Below are positions 19,078-28,096 of a stretch of DNA of 64,000 nucleotides, piece by piece (position 1 is the stretch's first letter; each line of letters begins with the position of its first letter). A program made the translations under genes and the position numbers. The notes beneath the pieces were generated by a model. It was given only the letters and a program-made list of their open reading frames with translations. It had not been told where the DNA came from and ran no database searches. Origin of the DNA: Nitrosomonadales bacterium (lineage in GTDB: Bacteria; Pseudomonadota; Gammaproteobacteria; Burkholderiales; Gallionellaceae); contig JACRME010000001.1 in NCBI GenBank assembly GCA_016235045.1, forward strand, positions 124,001 through 188,000. Reading direction: 5' to 3'.

Positions 19078-19920
19078 TTAATTTTTCCGCGACCGAACCC
19101 GTTGCAACTTGCTACGGCGCCCATCGTCGACCACCTGCCTTGGGACACCAACGGGCAAACCAACCCATTCCAATATTTCCCTGACTTCACCCTCGCCCAA
19201 CTCGGCCATCATGCCGCGCTTGATGCGCGGCGGCAGATTGATGATGCCGAAACGCACCCGCATCAAACGGCTCACCGGCAAGCCCAATGCCTCGAAAGTA
19301 CGGCGCACCACGCGGTTACGCCCTTCCTTGAGAACCAGGCGATACCAGTGGTTGAACCCTTCACCGCCTTCAAGGCTCAGCTTCTCGAAGCGCACCAGGC
19401 CATCCTCCAGCTCAATGCCCTCCTTGGTCATCCGGTGCATCTGATCCTGCGTCAACTCGCCCTGCACGCGCACCGCATATTCGCGTTCCACCTCGAAACG
19501 CGGGTGCATCAACCGATTCGCCAGTTCGCCGGAGGTCGTGAAAATGAGCAAACCGCTGGTATTGAAGTCCAGCCGCCCGATTGCGATCCATTTTTGGCCG
19601 TGCAGTTTCGGCAATGCGTCGAACACGCTGGCACGCTCTTTGGGATCGTCGCGACTGACGATTTCGCCTTCCTGCTTGTGGTAAAGAAGAACGCGCGGCA
19701 TGGCTTGCTCTTCCTGGAGCCGAAGCCGGATTTGGCGACCATCCACCTGCACCTTGTCGCCTTCGGATACCCGCATTCCCAATGTTGCCACTGTGCCGTT
19801 CACAGTCACGCGCCCGGCACTGATCCATTCTTCCATCTCGCGGCGCGAACCAATGCCTGCCTGCGCCAGCACCTTTTGCAACCGCTCTCCCGGCTGATTT
19901 GTTCCGGCCTGGTCTGTCAT
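19078..19920 (-). CDS. rluB: 23S rRNA pseudouridine-2605 synthase family (RluB)
   Basis: A 280-residue RsuA-family pseudouridine synthase. An N-terminal S4 domain ([22 protein letters not shown]) leads to the catalytic motif [11 protein letters not shown] with the nucleophile Asp. [15 protein letters not shown] and [10 protein letters not shown] follow. Length and order fit RluB better than RluF/RsuA. It overlaps recR by 4 bp, forming the dnaX-ybaB-recR-rluB run. Confidence 0.88.
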   Translation of the reverse strand: MTDQAGTNQPGERLQKVLAQAGIGSRREMEEWISAGRVTVNGTVATLGMRVSEGDKVQVDGRQIRLRLQEEQAMPRVLLYHKQEGEIVSRDDPKERASVFDALPKLHGQKWIAIGRLDFNTSGLLIFTTSGELANRLMHPRFEVEREYAVRVQGELTQDQMHRMTKEGIELEDGLVRFEKLSLEGGEGFNHWYRLVLKEGRNRVVRRTFEALGLPVSRLMRVRFGIINLPPRIKRGMMAELGEGEVREILEWVGLPVGVPRQVVDDGRRSKLQRVRSRKN

Positions 19921-20516
19921 TCTGTCACCGCTCTTCTTTCCAGCACGGCTTGCGCCAATGTTCCGCTATCCACATGTTCCAATTCGCCGCCGACCGGCAG
20001 GCCGCGGGCGATGCGCGACACCTTGATGCCCCGAGCGCGCAACAGCGTAGCGAGATAATGCGCCGTTGCTTCACCCTCGACGGTGAAGTTGGTCGCCAGA
20101 ATCACCTCGCACGCCAATTCCTGGGCCCGTTTGAGCAGGCGCTCCAGCGGCAACTCCCGCGCCCCCAGGCCGTCCAAAGGCGACAGCCGGCCCATCAATA
20201 CGAAGTACATGCCCCGATAGCATTGCGCCTGCTCCATCATCAACAGGTCGGCAGGCATTTCCACCACGCACAGCATATCGGTCTCGCGCCGCGAGGAGCG
20301 GCACAAGGGACAAATTTCTTCCTCGGAAAAGTTATTGCACTTGCTGCAGTGCTTGACGCTTGCCACCGCATGATCGAGCGAACGGGCCAGATGCAGGGCG
20401 CCTTGCCTGTCGCGTTGCAGCAAGTGGTAAGCCATACGCTGCGCCGACTTGGGGCCTACACCAGGCAAGCAACGCAATGCCGCGATCAGCTCTTCCAAGC
20501 TGGAAGGTGTGTTCAT
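19917..20516 (-). CDS. recR: recombination protein RecR
   Basis: A 199-residue RecR of the RecFOR pathway. The helix-hairpin-helix ([20 protein letters not shown]) is followed by a zinc finger [16 protein letters not shown] and a Toprim domain ([11 protein letters not shown]...). It begins immediately after the ybaB stop (TAAATG) and overlaps rluB by 4 bp. Confidence 0.97.
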   Translation of the reverse strand: MNTPSSLEELIAALRCLPGVGPKSAQRMAYHLLQRDRQGALHLARSLDHAVASVKHCSKCNNFSEEEICPLCRSSRRETDMLCVVEMPADLLMMEQAQCYRGMYFVLMGRLSPLDGLGARELPLERLLKRAQELACEVILATNFTVEGEATAHYLATLLRARGIKVSRIARGLPVGGELEHVDSGTLAQAVLERRAVTE

Positions 20517-20846
20517 TTAGAACGGCAAGCTCATGCCCGGCGGCAAATTCATCCCGGCAGTGAATCCGCTCATACGCTTTTGCGAAGTCTCGGCAACTTT
20601 CTTGTTGGCATCGTTCAGCGCCGCCACGATCAGGTCTTCCAGCATCTCCTTGTCGTCCAGCACGCTCTGATCCAGATTCACGCGGCGCACTTCATGCGCG
20701 CAAGTCATGGTCACTTTGACCATGCCGGAACCGGACTGGCCTTCCACTTCCACGGTTGCCAGTTCGTCCTGCGCCTTCTTCATGTTTGCCTGCATCTGCT
20801 GTGCCTGCTTCATCAGCCCGGCCAATCCGCCCTTCATCATTTCCAC
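20517..20846 (-). CDS. ybaB: YbaB/EbfC nucleoid-associated protein
   Basis: A 109-residue protein that forms tweezers-like dimers binding DNA. The N-terminus [23 protein letters not shown] and the [14 protein letters not shown] core are typical. It lies between dnaX (14 bp gap) and recR (no gap), its standard place. Function beyond nucleoid binding is unclear in the family. Confidence 0.96.
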   Translation of the reverse strand: MEMMKGGLAGLMKQAQQMQANMKKAQDELATVEVEGQSGSGMVKVTMTCAHEVRRVNLDQSVLDDKEMLEDLIVAALNDANKKVAETSQKRMSGFTAGMNLPPGMSLPF

Positions 20847-20860
20847 TTCCTCCGGTTTTA

Positions 20861-22474
20861 TTATACGGGTCTGATCGACCCCTCGATCACCTGCGCCCCC
20901 AAGTGCGCTTGAGCCTCGCGCACGAAAGCATCATGCTTGATCGCCTCTTCCGCCTGCTGCTGGCGTGTCTGCTTCTCATGCTGCTCGACGGCAGCCGGGG
21001 TTGCAACATCCTTCGCCGCGCCCAGTTCCACCGCCAGCCTGATCGGCTTGACGAAATACTCGCTGAGCGCCGCCTGCAGCTTGTCCTGCGCAATCTTGTT
21101 GGTCTGCAGATGTTTGTGCTGCGGCGCCAGATTCAGCACCACCCGGCCCTCGCTGAAACTCGCCAGCACGCTGTTCTTGGCCAGTTCGCGCGCCATGCCT
21201 TGCAGGTTGAGTTGCGACAGCAGGGTGTTCCAGTCCAGATCGGCGCCACTTGCCGCGGTCCGCACTGGCGCCGGTTGCGTCACGGGTGCAGGCTCGGCAG
21301 CCATATGCCTGGCCGTAGCGGGTGCCGGTTGGGGCGCTATTGCCGGCGCGGGCTTCGGCACGGCCTGCCCGGCACTCGCCGCCGCGCCTTGCGGCGCAAA
21401 GGCCAGCATGCGCAGCAACGTCATGGTGAAACCGGCATATTCGTCCGGGGCAAGGTCGATCTCGTTGCGTCCGTGGATGACAATCTGGTAATTCAGTTGA
21501 ATCTCTTCGGGCGTAAACTGCTGCGCCAGTTCCAGCAAGCGCACACGCTCCGGCTCGTCCTCCGGGATCGCCTGCGGAATGGTCTGCGCCAGCGCAATGC
21601 GGTGCAGCAGCGTCGCCAAATCCTGCAACGCGGCTTCGAACGCCAGGCTGCGGATGGCCATATCGTCGGCAATGCGCAACAGTCCTGCACCGTCCCCGGC
21701 ACGCAGCGTTTGCAACAAGTCGAACAGATAACCCTGATCAATCGCCCCCAGCATGGTGCGCACCAGCGCCTCATCCACCTTGCCGGAAGAATAGGCGATG
21801 GCCTGGTCCAGCAGGCTCAGCGCATCGCGCATGCTGCCCTGGGCGGCACGCGCCACCAGATTCAGCGCACCGTTCTCGAACGGGATGTTCTCCTGCCCCA
21901 GCACGTATTGCAGGTGGGTCAGGATCAGCGCGGGCGGCAATTGCTTGAGATTGAACTGCAGACAGCGCGACAGAACGGTGACGGGAATCTTCTGCGGGTC
22001 GGTGGTGGCGAGGATGAACTTCACATGCGACGGCGGTTCTTCCAGCGTCTTCAGCATCGCGTTGAACGCCGACTTCGACAGCATGTGCACTTCGTCGATG
22101 ATGTAGACCTTGAAACGCCCGCTGGTCGGTGCATACAGCGCGCTTTCCAGCAGTTCGCGCATGTTGTCGACTTGGGTGTTGGACGCCGCATCCAGCTCGA
22201 TCAGGTCGACGAAGCGTCCGCTGTCGATCTCGGTGCAGGCGCCGCACACCCCGCACGGGGTGGCGGTGATGCCGGATTCGCAATTCAGGGATTTGGCGAA
22301 GATGCGCGCGATGGTGGTCTTGCCCACGCCGCGCGTGCCGGTGAAGAGATAGGCGTGATGCAGACGGTTCTGCGTGAGCGCATTGGTCAGCGCCTGCACG
22401 ACGTGCTCCTGCCCCGCCAGTTGGGCGAAATTCCGGGGACGCCACTTGCGGGCCAGGACAGAAGTTGCGGACAA
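20861..22474 (-). CDS. dnaX: DNA polymerase III subunit tau/gamma
   Basis: A 537-residue clamp-loader ATPase. Walker A is GTRGVGKTT, the zinc module has CGVCGAC, Walker B/DExx is IDEVHMLS, and the sensor region is [17 protein letters not shown] short Ala/Pro-rich linker precedes a C-terminal tau domain. The start is a TTG at 22474 ([16 protein letters not shown]) because no ATG fits the conserved N-terminus. I did not find a clear slippery heptamer for a gamma form by eye. Confidence 0.96.
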   Translation of the reverse strand: MSATSVLARKWRPRNFAQLAGQEHVVQALTNALTQNRLHHAYLFTGTRGVGKTTIARIFAKSLNCESGITATPCGVCGACTEIDSGRFVDLIELDAASNTQVDNMRELLESALYAPTSGRFKVYIIDEVHMLSKSAFNAMLKTLEEPPSHVKFILATTDPQKIPVTVLSRCLQFNLKQLPPALILTHLQYVLGQENIPFENGALNLVARAAQGSMRDALSLLDQAIAYSSGKVDEALVRTMLGAIDQGYLFDLLQTLRAGDGAGLLRIADDMAIRSLAFEAALQDLATLLHRIALAQTIPQAIPEDEPERVRLLELAQQFTPEEIQLNYQIVIHGRNEIDLAPDEYAGFTMTLLRMLAFAPQGAAASAGQAVPKPAPAIAPQPAPATARHMAAEPAPVTQPAPVRTAASGADLDWNTLLSQLNLQGMARELAKNSVLASFSEGRVVLNLAPQHKHLQTNKIAQDKLQAALSEYFVKPIRLAVELGAAKDVATPAAVEQHEKQTRQQQAEEAIKHDAFVREAQAHLGAQVIEGSIRPV

Positions 22475-22487
22475 AATGCTTACCCGA

Positions 22488-23030
22488 TCAGAAAATGAAA
22501 TTAAGGTGCAATTGGCTAAAATTTATGCCTTGGTTCGGCTGCTTGATATCGCCGTTGGAGATGTGCTGAAAGCGATATCCCAAGCCGAATTGGCGGCGCG
22601 CGCCCAAGCTTACCCCGAAACCGACATGGTTGCCGAACTGGAAGGCGCTGCCGAACTTGCGATCAGTATAGATGAAGGCGGGCGAGATCAAATGCACACC
22701 AGCCAATCCGACTTCCAGATACGGTTCCGTACCTCCCCAGTCTGAAAAGGCATTCGGCACAAAGTGGAACACCGGGGTGATCCCGATTTCGGTTATCGTC
22801 TGGTTATTGTCATTCGGCCTGAAGCCGCGCCAACTGCCCAGCGAAGCTTCCCAAAAACCCGTCACCTGCCAGTCGCCATCGTTCCGCCAATTCCTGTCCC
22901 ACTTCCACAGCTCCCCAACGCGGGACATCTCGACCATGTTGGCACGCCCGTACTCGACAAAAACGCCATCGGCACCGCATGCCCGGGATGCCATCAAGGC
23001 GGAGAACATCAGCACGAATATTCTGTTCAT
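22488..23030 (-). CDS. pagL: lipid A 3-O-deacylase PagL family
   Basis: A 180-residue outer-membrane beta-barrel enzyme that removes the 3-O acyl chain of lipid A. A signal peptide ends near residue 19 (ASRACG). The C-terminal catalytic stretch YRFQHISNGDIKQPNQGIN carries the His-Ser pair expected of PagL, and the protein ends in an aromatic residue (LNFIF), as outer-membrane barrels do. It sits 13 bp before dnaX, downstream of the SRP RNA gene, an unusual insertion in the dnaX neighbourhood. Confidence 0.85.
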   Translation of the reverse strand: MNRIFVLMFSALMASRACGADGVFVEYGRANMVEMSRVGELWKWDRNWRNDGDWQVTGFWEASLGSWRGFRPNDNNQTITEIGITPVFHFVPNAFSDWGGTEPYLEVGLAGVHLISPAFIYTDRKFGSAFQFGNHVGFGVSLGARRQFGLGYRFQHISNGDIKQPNQGINFSQLHLNFIF

Positions 23031-23051
23031 CGATACTGGCGCCCCAAATTA

Positions 23052-23150
23052 GGAGGCGAGCCTTACCCCCGGCACTTGCACCGCTTGGCTGTGGCTGCTT
23101 CCTTCCGGACCTGACCAGGTTCACCAAAGTGCAATGCGGGGAGACCCGCC
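23052..23150 (-). ncRNA. ffs: 4.5S RNA of the signal recognition particle
   Basis: On the minus strand the conserved SRP apical loop region ACCTGGTCAGGTCCGGAAGG then AAGCAGCC is present. Flanking halves pair (GGCGGGTC at the 5' end with GGCTCGCC at the 3' end; CCCCGCATTGCAC with GTGCAAGTGCCGGGG), giving the long hairpin of bacterial small SRP RNA, about 99 nt. It sits just upstream of pagL-dnaX. Ends are set by the pairing, to within a few bases. Confidence 0.93.
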
Positions 23151-23303
23151 AATTCGTGAAATTTGAGTCTTAAAGGGCTATTCCTGCAAGCCCGAGACAG
23201 GGGCGCATGATAGTCGAAAAGCGGGGATAAATCCATGAAAGGAGTCGGCGTAAAGGCCCTATCGGGCGCTGCCCTTTACTCTGTGCGTCGCCGAGAATGT
23301 AGG

Positions 23304-23326
23304 GTGGGCACGTTTTGTGTGCCCAC
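23304..23326. repeat. GTGGGCAC/GTGCCCAC hairpin repeat
   Basis: Eight-base arms GTGGGCAC and GTGCCCAC enclose a 7-base loop, preceded by GTAGG. This looks like the short intergenic GTAGGGTGGGCAC-type repeat seen in many proteobacterial genomes. Confidence 0.55.
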
Positions 23327-23347
23327 GCGGATTCTCCAGAACCAACA

Positions 23348-23885
23348 CCGTCGGGGGTAGCCCGACAGCTAGTCACTTTTTCTTGCTTCGCCAAAGAAAA
23401 AGTAACCAAAAAGAAGGCGACCCCGGCGCGCCGCCCCTTCGGGGTTCCCTGCGTTGCTCGACTGGTCAGGCGGCTGCGGAACTCGCGCTACGCGCTCAGA
23501 CAGTCCTCGCCGACTACCCCTGACCAGTCTCCGCTACTCGGCGGCGCACAGGGGATGAAATTCAAAAACAGAACCCCAAAACCTGCGAGGCGGGCAACCG
23601 CCTCGCCAAAACCAAAAAAAGAAGCGTGCGCAAAGCGCACCCAAAACCGCTTTTGACCTTCCTTCCCCTGTGCACCGCCGAGTAGCGCAGGACGTCCGGG
23701 GGCAGTCCGACGAATATGTTTGAGCACGTGGCCGCGTAGCGGATCGTGCGAGTTTATGAGGAGGCCCGGACGTTCGAGCAACGCAGGGAACCCACGCAGT
23801 GGGCGGCGCACCGGGGGCGGCTTCTTTGGGTTACCTTTCTTGCCAAGACAAGAAAGGTAACTTGCTGTCGGGCAACCCCCGACGG
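23348..23885. repeat. 538-bp palindromic intergenic element with two inverted arms
   Basis: The left end (CCGTCGGGGGTAGCCCGACAG from 23348) matches the reverse complement of the right end (CCGTCGGGGGTTGCCCGACAG ending 23885). The similarity continues inward through an AAAGAAAAAGTAACC-like hairpin, a CGCGCCGCCCC block, CCTGCGTTGCTCG and CTACTCGGCGG. Each arm also carries its own stem: ACTGGTCAGG/CCTGACCAGT in the left arm (23461-23470, 23519-23528) and ACGTCCGGG/CCCGGACGT in the right (23692-23700, 23765-23773). A central hairpin GCGAGGCGG/CCGCCTCGC lies near 23595. The whole 23151-24008 stretch has no convincing gene; open frames inside are by-products of the palindrome. Confidence 0.85.
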
Positions 23886-24008
23886 TTTTATTTTGAACCC
23901 TTACGGCGCAATGCCCGTTGGTTATTGAACCCTACGTTGGCTAAAGTCCGCGTTCAGTCGCGCAAGAACGCGCAGCGCGAGCGCGTCGGCTGGTACGCGC
24001 TGTTGGGC

Positions 24009-24830
24009 TTAATTGCGGTTGTAGCCATAGTCTCCTCGGGTTAGCAGCACGCTCTTCCAATATTGCTCTCTTTGAATTATCGCGTTGTCGTCGGTTTTCA
24101 TTGGATGGTGTTCCAGCAGCGCGAATTTGAAATTTTGTCGGGCGTGTTCCTTGCCCGATTTTAAAACCAGTTTCGTAAGCTCGTCGTTGTACCCGTGGGC
24201 TGTTTGGACGTAACACGCCCAACGTGCCCATATGCCAGTGTCCCCGTATGCTGACCCTACATATCGCTTTCCGTTGCTCGTATCCGTGATCAGGTAAACG
24301 CCTTTCATGTTCTCGAGGGCAGCTTTCCAATCAGGACGTTGGATCGCAAAGATTGTTTCTAACATCGGGAAGCCCACGTCTATTTGCTCGTAACCAGGGA
24401 ACGCTTCGCCGGAGTACGGTGCTGGGGCGATTTCTACGACAATGAGGTTCTTGTAATGATTCTCGAAATTCAGAGCCTTGGCTCGGGCGGGACGCTTTAA
24501 CTGAAGTTTCAGACGACCAATGAGAGGCTGGCTGTCTTGTAACAATTCGATGTCGTAGCTGGGTGCGTTATCCAAGGGCTTTCGAGACAGGACGCGATAA
24601 GCGCCTCCGAACAGCCAGCGATCCTTCTCAGGATAGAAATCAATGAGCGAGAAGATATAGTCGCGGCTGAAGTCGTCCCGCACTCCTCTCCACCTGTTCC
24701 AGCCGTCCCACTCTTCACGGTCGCGGACAAACACATCCAACGGTTGATCCTTTCCGTTCCAGCATGCCAGGTGGAGCTTGAATTGCTCGGGATGAACTAT
24801 TGGCAGGACATGAGATAGAAGAATGTTCAT
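24009..24830 (-). CDS. GIY-YIG nuclease-domain protein
   Basis: A 273-residue protein. The N-terminal 180 residues form an unrecognised domain (FRDREEWDGWNRWRG, RDYIFSLIDFYPEKDRWLFGGAYRVL). The C-terminal GIY-YIG domain starts at GVYLITDTSNGKRYVGSAYG, with the conserved Arg in WARWACY and the catalytic Glu candidate in REQYWK. The start at 24830 (MNILLSHVLPI) is favoured over codons overlapping fumarase. It is 32 bp downstream of the fumarase gene. Proteins of this layout occur sporadically beside mobile or defence genes, but nothing here proves such a role. Confidence 0.75.
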   Translation of the reverse strand: MNILLSHVLPIVHPEQFKLHLACWNGKDQPLDVFVRDREEWDGWNRWRGVRDDFSRDYIFSLIDFYPEKDRWLFGGAYRVLSRKPLDNAPSYDIELLQDSQPLIGRLKLQLKRPARAKALNFENHYKNLIVVEIAPAPYSGEAFPGYEQIDVGFPMLETIFAIQRPDWKAALENMKGVYLITDTSNGKRYVGSAYGDTGIWARWACYVQTAHGYNDELTKLVLKSGKEHARQNFKFALLEHHPMKTDDNAIIQREQYWKSVLLTRGDYGYNRN

Positions 24831-24862
24831 GGCATTAGGCCCAACGTAATTCAGACAACATA

Positions 24863-26383
24863 TTACACCGCCTTCACCGCTATCCCCGCAATCCTCCCCT
24901 GCCACTCTTTCGGCCCGGTCTCATGCACCGAAGTCCCATTCACATCCACCGCCACCGTCACCGGCATATCCTGCACAGTGAATTCATAAATAGCCTCCAT
25001 GCCCAGATCGCCGAAAGCCAACACCTTCGATGCCTTAATCGCCTTGGAAACAAGGTAGGCCGCGCCGCCGACCGCCATGAGGTACACAGCCTTGTGCTTC
25101 TTGATCGCCTCGATCGCCTCAGGCCCGCGCTCGGATTTGCCCACCATGCCGATGAGGCCGGTCTGGGCCAGCATGGTCTCGGTGAACTTGTCCATGCGCG
25201 TCGCAGTAGTGGGGCCTGCGGGGCCGACCACTTCGTCGCGCACCGGGTCGACCGGGCCGACGTAGTAGATGAAACGGTTCTTGAAATCCACCGGCAGTTT
25301 CTCGCCCTTCTTCAGCATGTCGGTGATGCGCTTGTGCGCGGCATCGCGGCCGGTGAGCAGCTTGCCGTTCAGCAGCAGCGTTTCGCCCGGTTTGAAGGTA
25401 GCGATCTCTTCGCGCGTGATGGTGTCGAGGTTGACGCGGCGCGATTCTGCCGAGGCTTTCCATTCGACCTTGGGCCAATCCTTGAGCGACGGCGGCGTCA
25501 GCACCGCCGGACCGCTGCCGTCCAGCGTGAAGTGGATATGGCGCGTGGCGGCGCAGTTGGGGATGATGGCGACCGGCAGGCTGGCGGCGTGCGTGGGATA
25601 GTCCCTGATCTTCACATCCACCACGGTGGTGAGGCCGCCAAGCCCCTGCGCACCGATGCCCAGCGCATTGACCTTCTCGAACAGTTCCAGGCGCAGTTCC
25701 TCGATGCGGTTCTTCGCCCCGCGCGCCTGCAGTTCGTGCATGTCCACCGGCTCCATCAGCGCTTCCTTGGCGAGCAGCATGGCCTTCTCCGCCGTGCCGC
25801 CGATGCCGATGCCGAGGATGCCGGGCGGGCACCAGCCGGCGCCCATCTCGGGCACGGTCTCCAGCACCCAGTCCACAATGCTGTCGGAGGGATTCAGCGC
25901 GACAAACTTGGATTTGTTCTCCGAGCCGCCGCCCTTGGCCGCGAGGATGATGTCCACCTTGTTGCCAGGCACGATCTCGTAATTGATGACGGCGGGCGTG
26001 TTGTCCTTGGTGTTCTTACGGGCGCCAGCAGGATCGGCCAGCACCGATGCGCGCAGCATGTTGTCCGGATGCAGGTAGGCGCGGCGCACGCCTTCGTTGA
26101 TCATGTCCGAGACACCCATGGTCGCGCCGTCCCAGCGCACGTCCATGCCCACCTTGACGAAGACAGAGACGATGCCGGTGTCCTGGCAAAGGGGGCGGTG
26201 GCCTTCCGCGCTCATGCGTGAATTGGTGAGTATCTGCGCGATGGCATCGCGCGCGGCGGGCGATTGTTCGCGTTCGTAAGCGCGGCCCAGCGCCTGCACG
26301 TAGTCGAGCGGATGGTAGTAAGAGATGTATTGCAGCGCGTCGGCGACGCTGTCGATTAAGTCCTGCTGGCGAATCGTGGTCAT
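24863..26383 (-). CDS. fumA: fumarate hydratase class I (4Fe-4S)
   Basis: A 506-residue iron-sulfur fumarase interconverting fumarate and malate in the TCA cycle. The three cluster cysteines are visible in RPLCQDTG, GAGWCPPGILG and IPNCAATRHIHF. AKGGGSENKS and VGPAGPTTATRMDKF are further family motifs. The length matches the single-chain FumA/FumB type. It is divergent from ylqF (99 bp gap). Being oxygen-sensitive, this type suits microaerobic or iron-rich life. Confidence 0.95.
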   Translation of the reverse strand: MTTIRQQDLIDSVADALQYISYYHPLDYVQALGRAYEREQSPAARDAIAQILTNSRMSAEGHRPLCQDTGIVSVFVKVGMDVRWDGATMGVSDMINEGVRRAYLHPDNMLRASVLADPAGARKNTKDNTPAVINYEIVPGNKVDIILAAKGGGSENKSKFVALNPSDSIVDWVLETVPEMGAGWCPPGILGIGIGGTAEKAMLLAKEALMEPVDMHELQARGAKNRIEELRLELFEKVNALGIGAQGLGGLTTVVDVKIRDYPTHAASLPVAIIPNCAATRHIHFTLDGSGPAVLTPPSLKDWPKVEWKASAESRRVNLDTITREEIATFKPGETLLLNGKLLTGRDAAHKRITDMLKKGEKLPVDFKNRFIYYVGPVDPVRDEVVGPAGPTTATRMDKFTETMLAQTGLIGMVGKSERGPEAIEAIKKHKAVYLMAVGGAAYLVSKAIKASKVLAFGDLGMEAIYEFTVQDMPVTVAVDVNGTSVHETGPKEWQGRIAGIAVKAV

Positions 26384-26482
26384 GTTCCAAAACTCCGAAA
26401 TTGAAGACGCGCGATTATGGGAGGGAGGGCTAGCCGCGTCAAACTGTTAGAATGCGCGCCTCATTTCAAGGGCTGCACATAA

Positions 26483-27391
26483 ATGGCTATCCAGTGGTTC
26501 CCGGGTCACATGACCTCGGCAAAGAAAAAAGCGACCGAGACCATGGAGCGCATCGATGTCGTCATCGAAGTGCTGGATGCGCGCGTGCCGGAGGCGGGCA
26601 GCAATCCGATGCTGCGCGAGATGCGCGAACACCGCCAGCGCCCGTGCCTCAAGGTGCTGAACAAGTCCGACCTCGCCGATCCCGCTGCAACCAAGGCCTG
26701 GCTGGATCATTTCAACAGCCAGAAGAACGTGAAGGCTATCGCCATTTCGTGCAAGAAACCGGGCGAGGCCGCAAAGATACCCAAGCTGTGCCTGCCGCTG
26801 GCGCCGCACCGCGGCACGGTGCTCAAACCCCTGCGCATGATGGTGGTGGGCATCCCCAACGTGGGTAAATCCACCTTCATCAACGCGCTGCTGAAAAAAC
26901 GCACCGCCGCCGTGGGCGACGAGCCAGCCATCACCAAGAACCTGCAGCATTTCGACCTCAGCGACACCATGCAGCTCATCGACACGCCGGGCATGATGTG
27001 GCCGAAGATCGCCTATGAGAGCGACGGCTACCTGCTGGCGGCCAGCAACCTGATCGGTCGCAACGCCTACGAGGAAAGCGAGGTCGCCGTCTTCCTCGGC
27101 AACCTGCTAATGCAGCGCTATCCGGCACTGGTCAAGCAGCGCTACAAATCAGCAGACGACGAAATGGACGGCGTCGCCCTCATCGAAGCCATCGCCAAAC
27201 AGCGCGGCTTCCGCATCAGGGGACAGGATTTCGATCTGGATAAGGCAGCGATGACCCTGCTGCAGGATTACCGCACGGGAGTACTGGGGCGCATCAGCCT
27301 GGAAACACCGGCAACGCGGGAAGAGATGTTAAGGACGGCGACGCCAAACAAAGACACAGAACCGGACGAGGAAAACCTCAACAAGCCTTAG
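26483..27391 (+). CDS. ylqF: ribosome biogenesis GTPase YlqF/RbgA
   Basis: A 302-residue circularly permuted GTPase acting in late 50S assembly. The permuted order is visible: G4 NKSD (about 56), then G1 GIPNVGKST (about 128-136), then G3 DTPG (about 169). The N-terminus MAIQWFPGHMTSAKKKATE is the family signature. It stands alone on the plus strand. Confidence 0.95.
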   Translation: MAIQWFPGHMTSAKKKATETMERIDVVIEVLDARVPEAGSNPMLREMREHRQRPCLKVLNKSDLADPAATKAWLDHFNSQKNVKAIAISCKKPGEAAKIPKLCLPLAPHRGTVLKPLRMMVVGIPNVGKSTFINALLKKRTAAVGDEPAITKNLQHFDLSDTMQLIDTPGMMWPKIAYESDGYLLAASNLIGRNAYEESEVAVFLGNLLMQRYPALVKQRYKSADDEMDGVALIEAIAKQRGFRIRGQDFDLDKAAMTLLQDYRTGVLGRISLETPATREEMLRTATPNKDTEPDEENLNKP

Positions 27392-27402
27392 TAGCGCAAC
27401 CG

Positions 27403-27535
27403 CAGGATGGGTTGCAACAAAGTTACGCGATTCTCTACGCGGCGAACCGCGTGAGAAATCGACAGAGCAACGCGATACCCATCGTTTTAGCCCCTTGTTG
27501 GGTATCGCTACGCTCCACCCAACCTACGCCCCCTC
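27403..27535. repeat. cluster of GATGGGTATCGC / TTGGGTATCGC palindromic repeats
   Basis: GGATGGGTTGC at 27403 is answered by GCGATACCCATC, and TTGGGTATCGC is followed by GCTCCACCCAACCTACG, giving two hairpin-like units. They are variants of the GTAGGTTGGGTGGAGCGTAGCG-type intergenic repeat common in proteobacteria. They fill the gap between ylqF and the haemoglobin gene. Confidence 0.6.
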
Positions 27536-27561
27536 CCACCCCACGGGAGAGGCAGTCTTAC

Positions 27562-27957
27562 CTAAGCCTTGTTGCGCATGAAGTCCGCCACCTTGCCAAT
27601 AGCTGCAAGCAGCTCATTGCGCAACGCCTCATCCTCTACCACATCATTCATTGCCTGCGTCATGCACTTCATCCACTGGTCGCGCTCCTTGTCGCCGATA
27701 GCGAACGGCAAGTGGCGCTGGCGCAGCTTCGGATGGCCGAATTTCTCCACGAACAACTGCGGACCGTTCATCCAGCCGGAAAGGAACATGAATAGCTTCT
27801 CTTCCGAACCTTTGAGGCTTTCCGCATGCATCTTGCGTAGATCCTGCACCTCCGGCGTCGCATCCATGAGTTGATAGAAGCGTTGCACCAGGGCGCGCAC
27901 CTTCTCCGCTCCGCCGATGCGTTCGTAATGCGAACGTGTGTCATTGCTGATTTGCAT
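27562..27957 (-). CDS. group II truncated haemoglobin (TrHbO)
   Basis: A 131-residue 2-on-2 globin binding haem and O2/NO. Tyr B10 is in VQRFYQLM, the proximal His F8 in LRQRHLPF, and Trp G8 in RDQWMKCM. The Trp G8 and length mark group II. FGHPKLRQRHLPFAIG is the family core. Roles proposed for the family are oxygen delivery, NO detoxification and redox sensing. A perfect inverted-repeat element lies just upstream. Confidence 0.93.
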   Translation of the reverse strand: MQISNDTRSHYERIGGAEKVRALVQRFYQLMDATPEVQDLRKMHAESLKGSEEKLFMFLSGWMNGPQLFVEKFGHPKLRQRHLPFAIGDKERDQWMKCMTQAMNDVVEDEALRNELLAAIGKVADFMRNKA

Positions 27958-27976
27958 TCTTCTCTCTCTTTAATAT

Positions 27977-28087
27977 GTCATTCCGGCGAAAGCCGGAATC
28001 CAGTGCTGTTAACCAATATGCAGTTAGGTGTTGTACCGCTACGCGGTGCTGTTTAATTCACTGGATTCCGGCTTTCGCCGGAATGAC
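27977..28087. repeat. 111-bp element with perfect 29-bp inverted ends
   Basis: Arms 27977-28005 and 28059-28087 are perfect reverse complements, built on GTCATTCCGGCGAAAGCC and its partner. The 53-base interior holds a small CCGCTACGCGG palindrome. The arm is the widespread proteobacterial CATTCCGGCGAAAGCCGGAAT repeat. It lies between the haemoglobin start and the methyltransferase stop and could act as a transcript hairpin. Confidence 0.85.
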
Positions 28088-28096
28088 GATATAGGC

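Noticed and set aside
20756-22498. Plus-strand open frame of 580 codons opposite dnaX
   Set aside because: Shadow of dnaX in GC-rich DNA; no recognisable domain.
23315-23811. Short open frames inside the palindromic element on both strands
   Set aside because: They translate hairpin repeats (runs such as KKKATPARRPFG) and have no ribosome sites; such frames are commonly mis-annotated in this repeat type.
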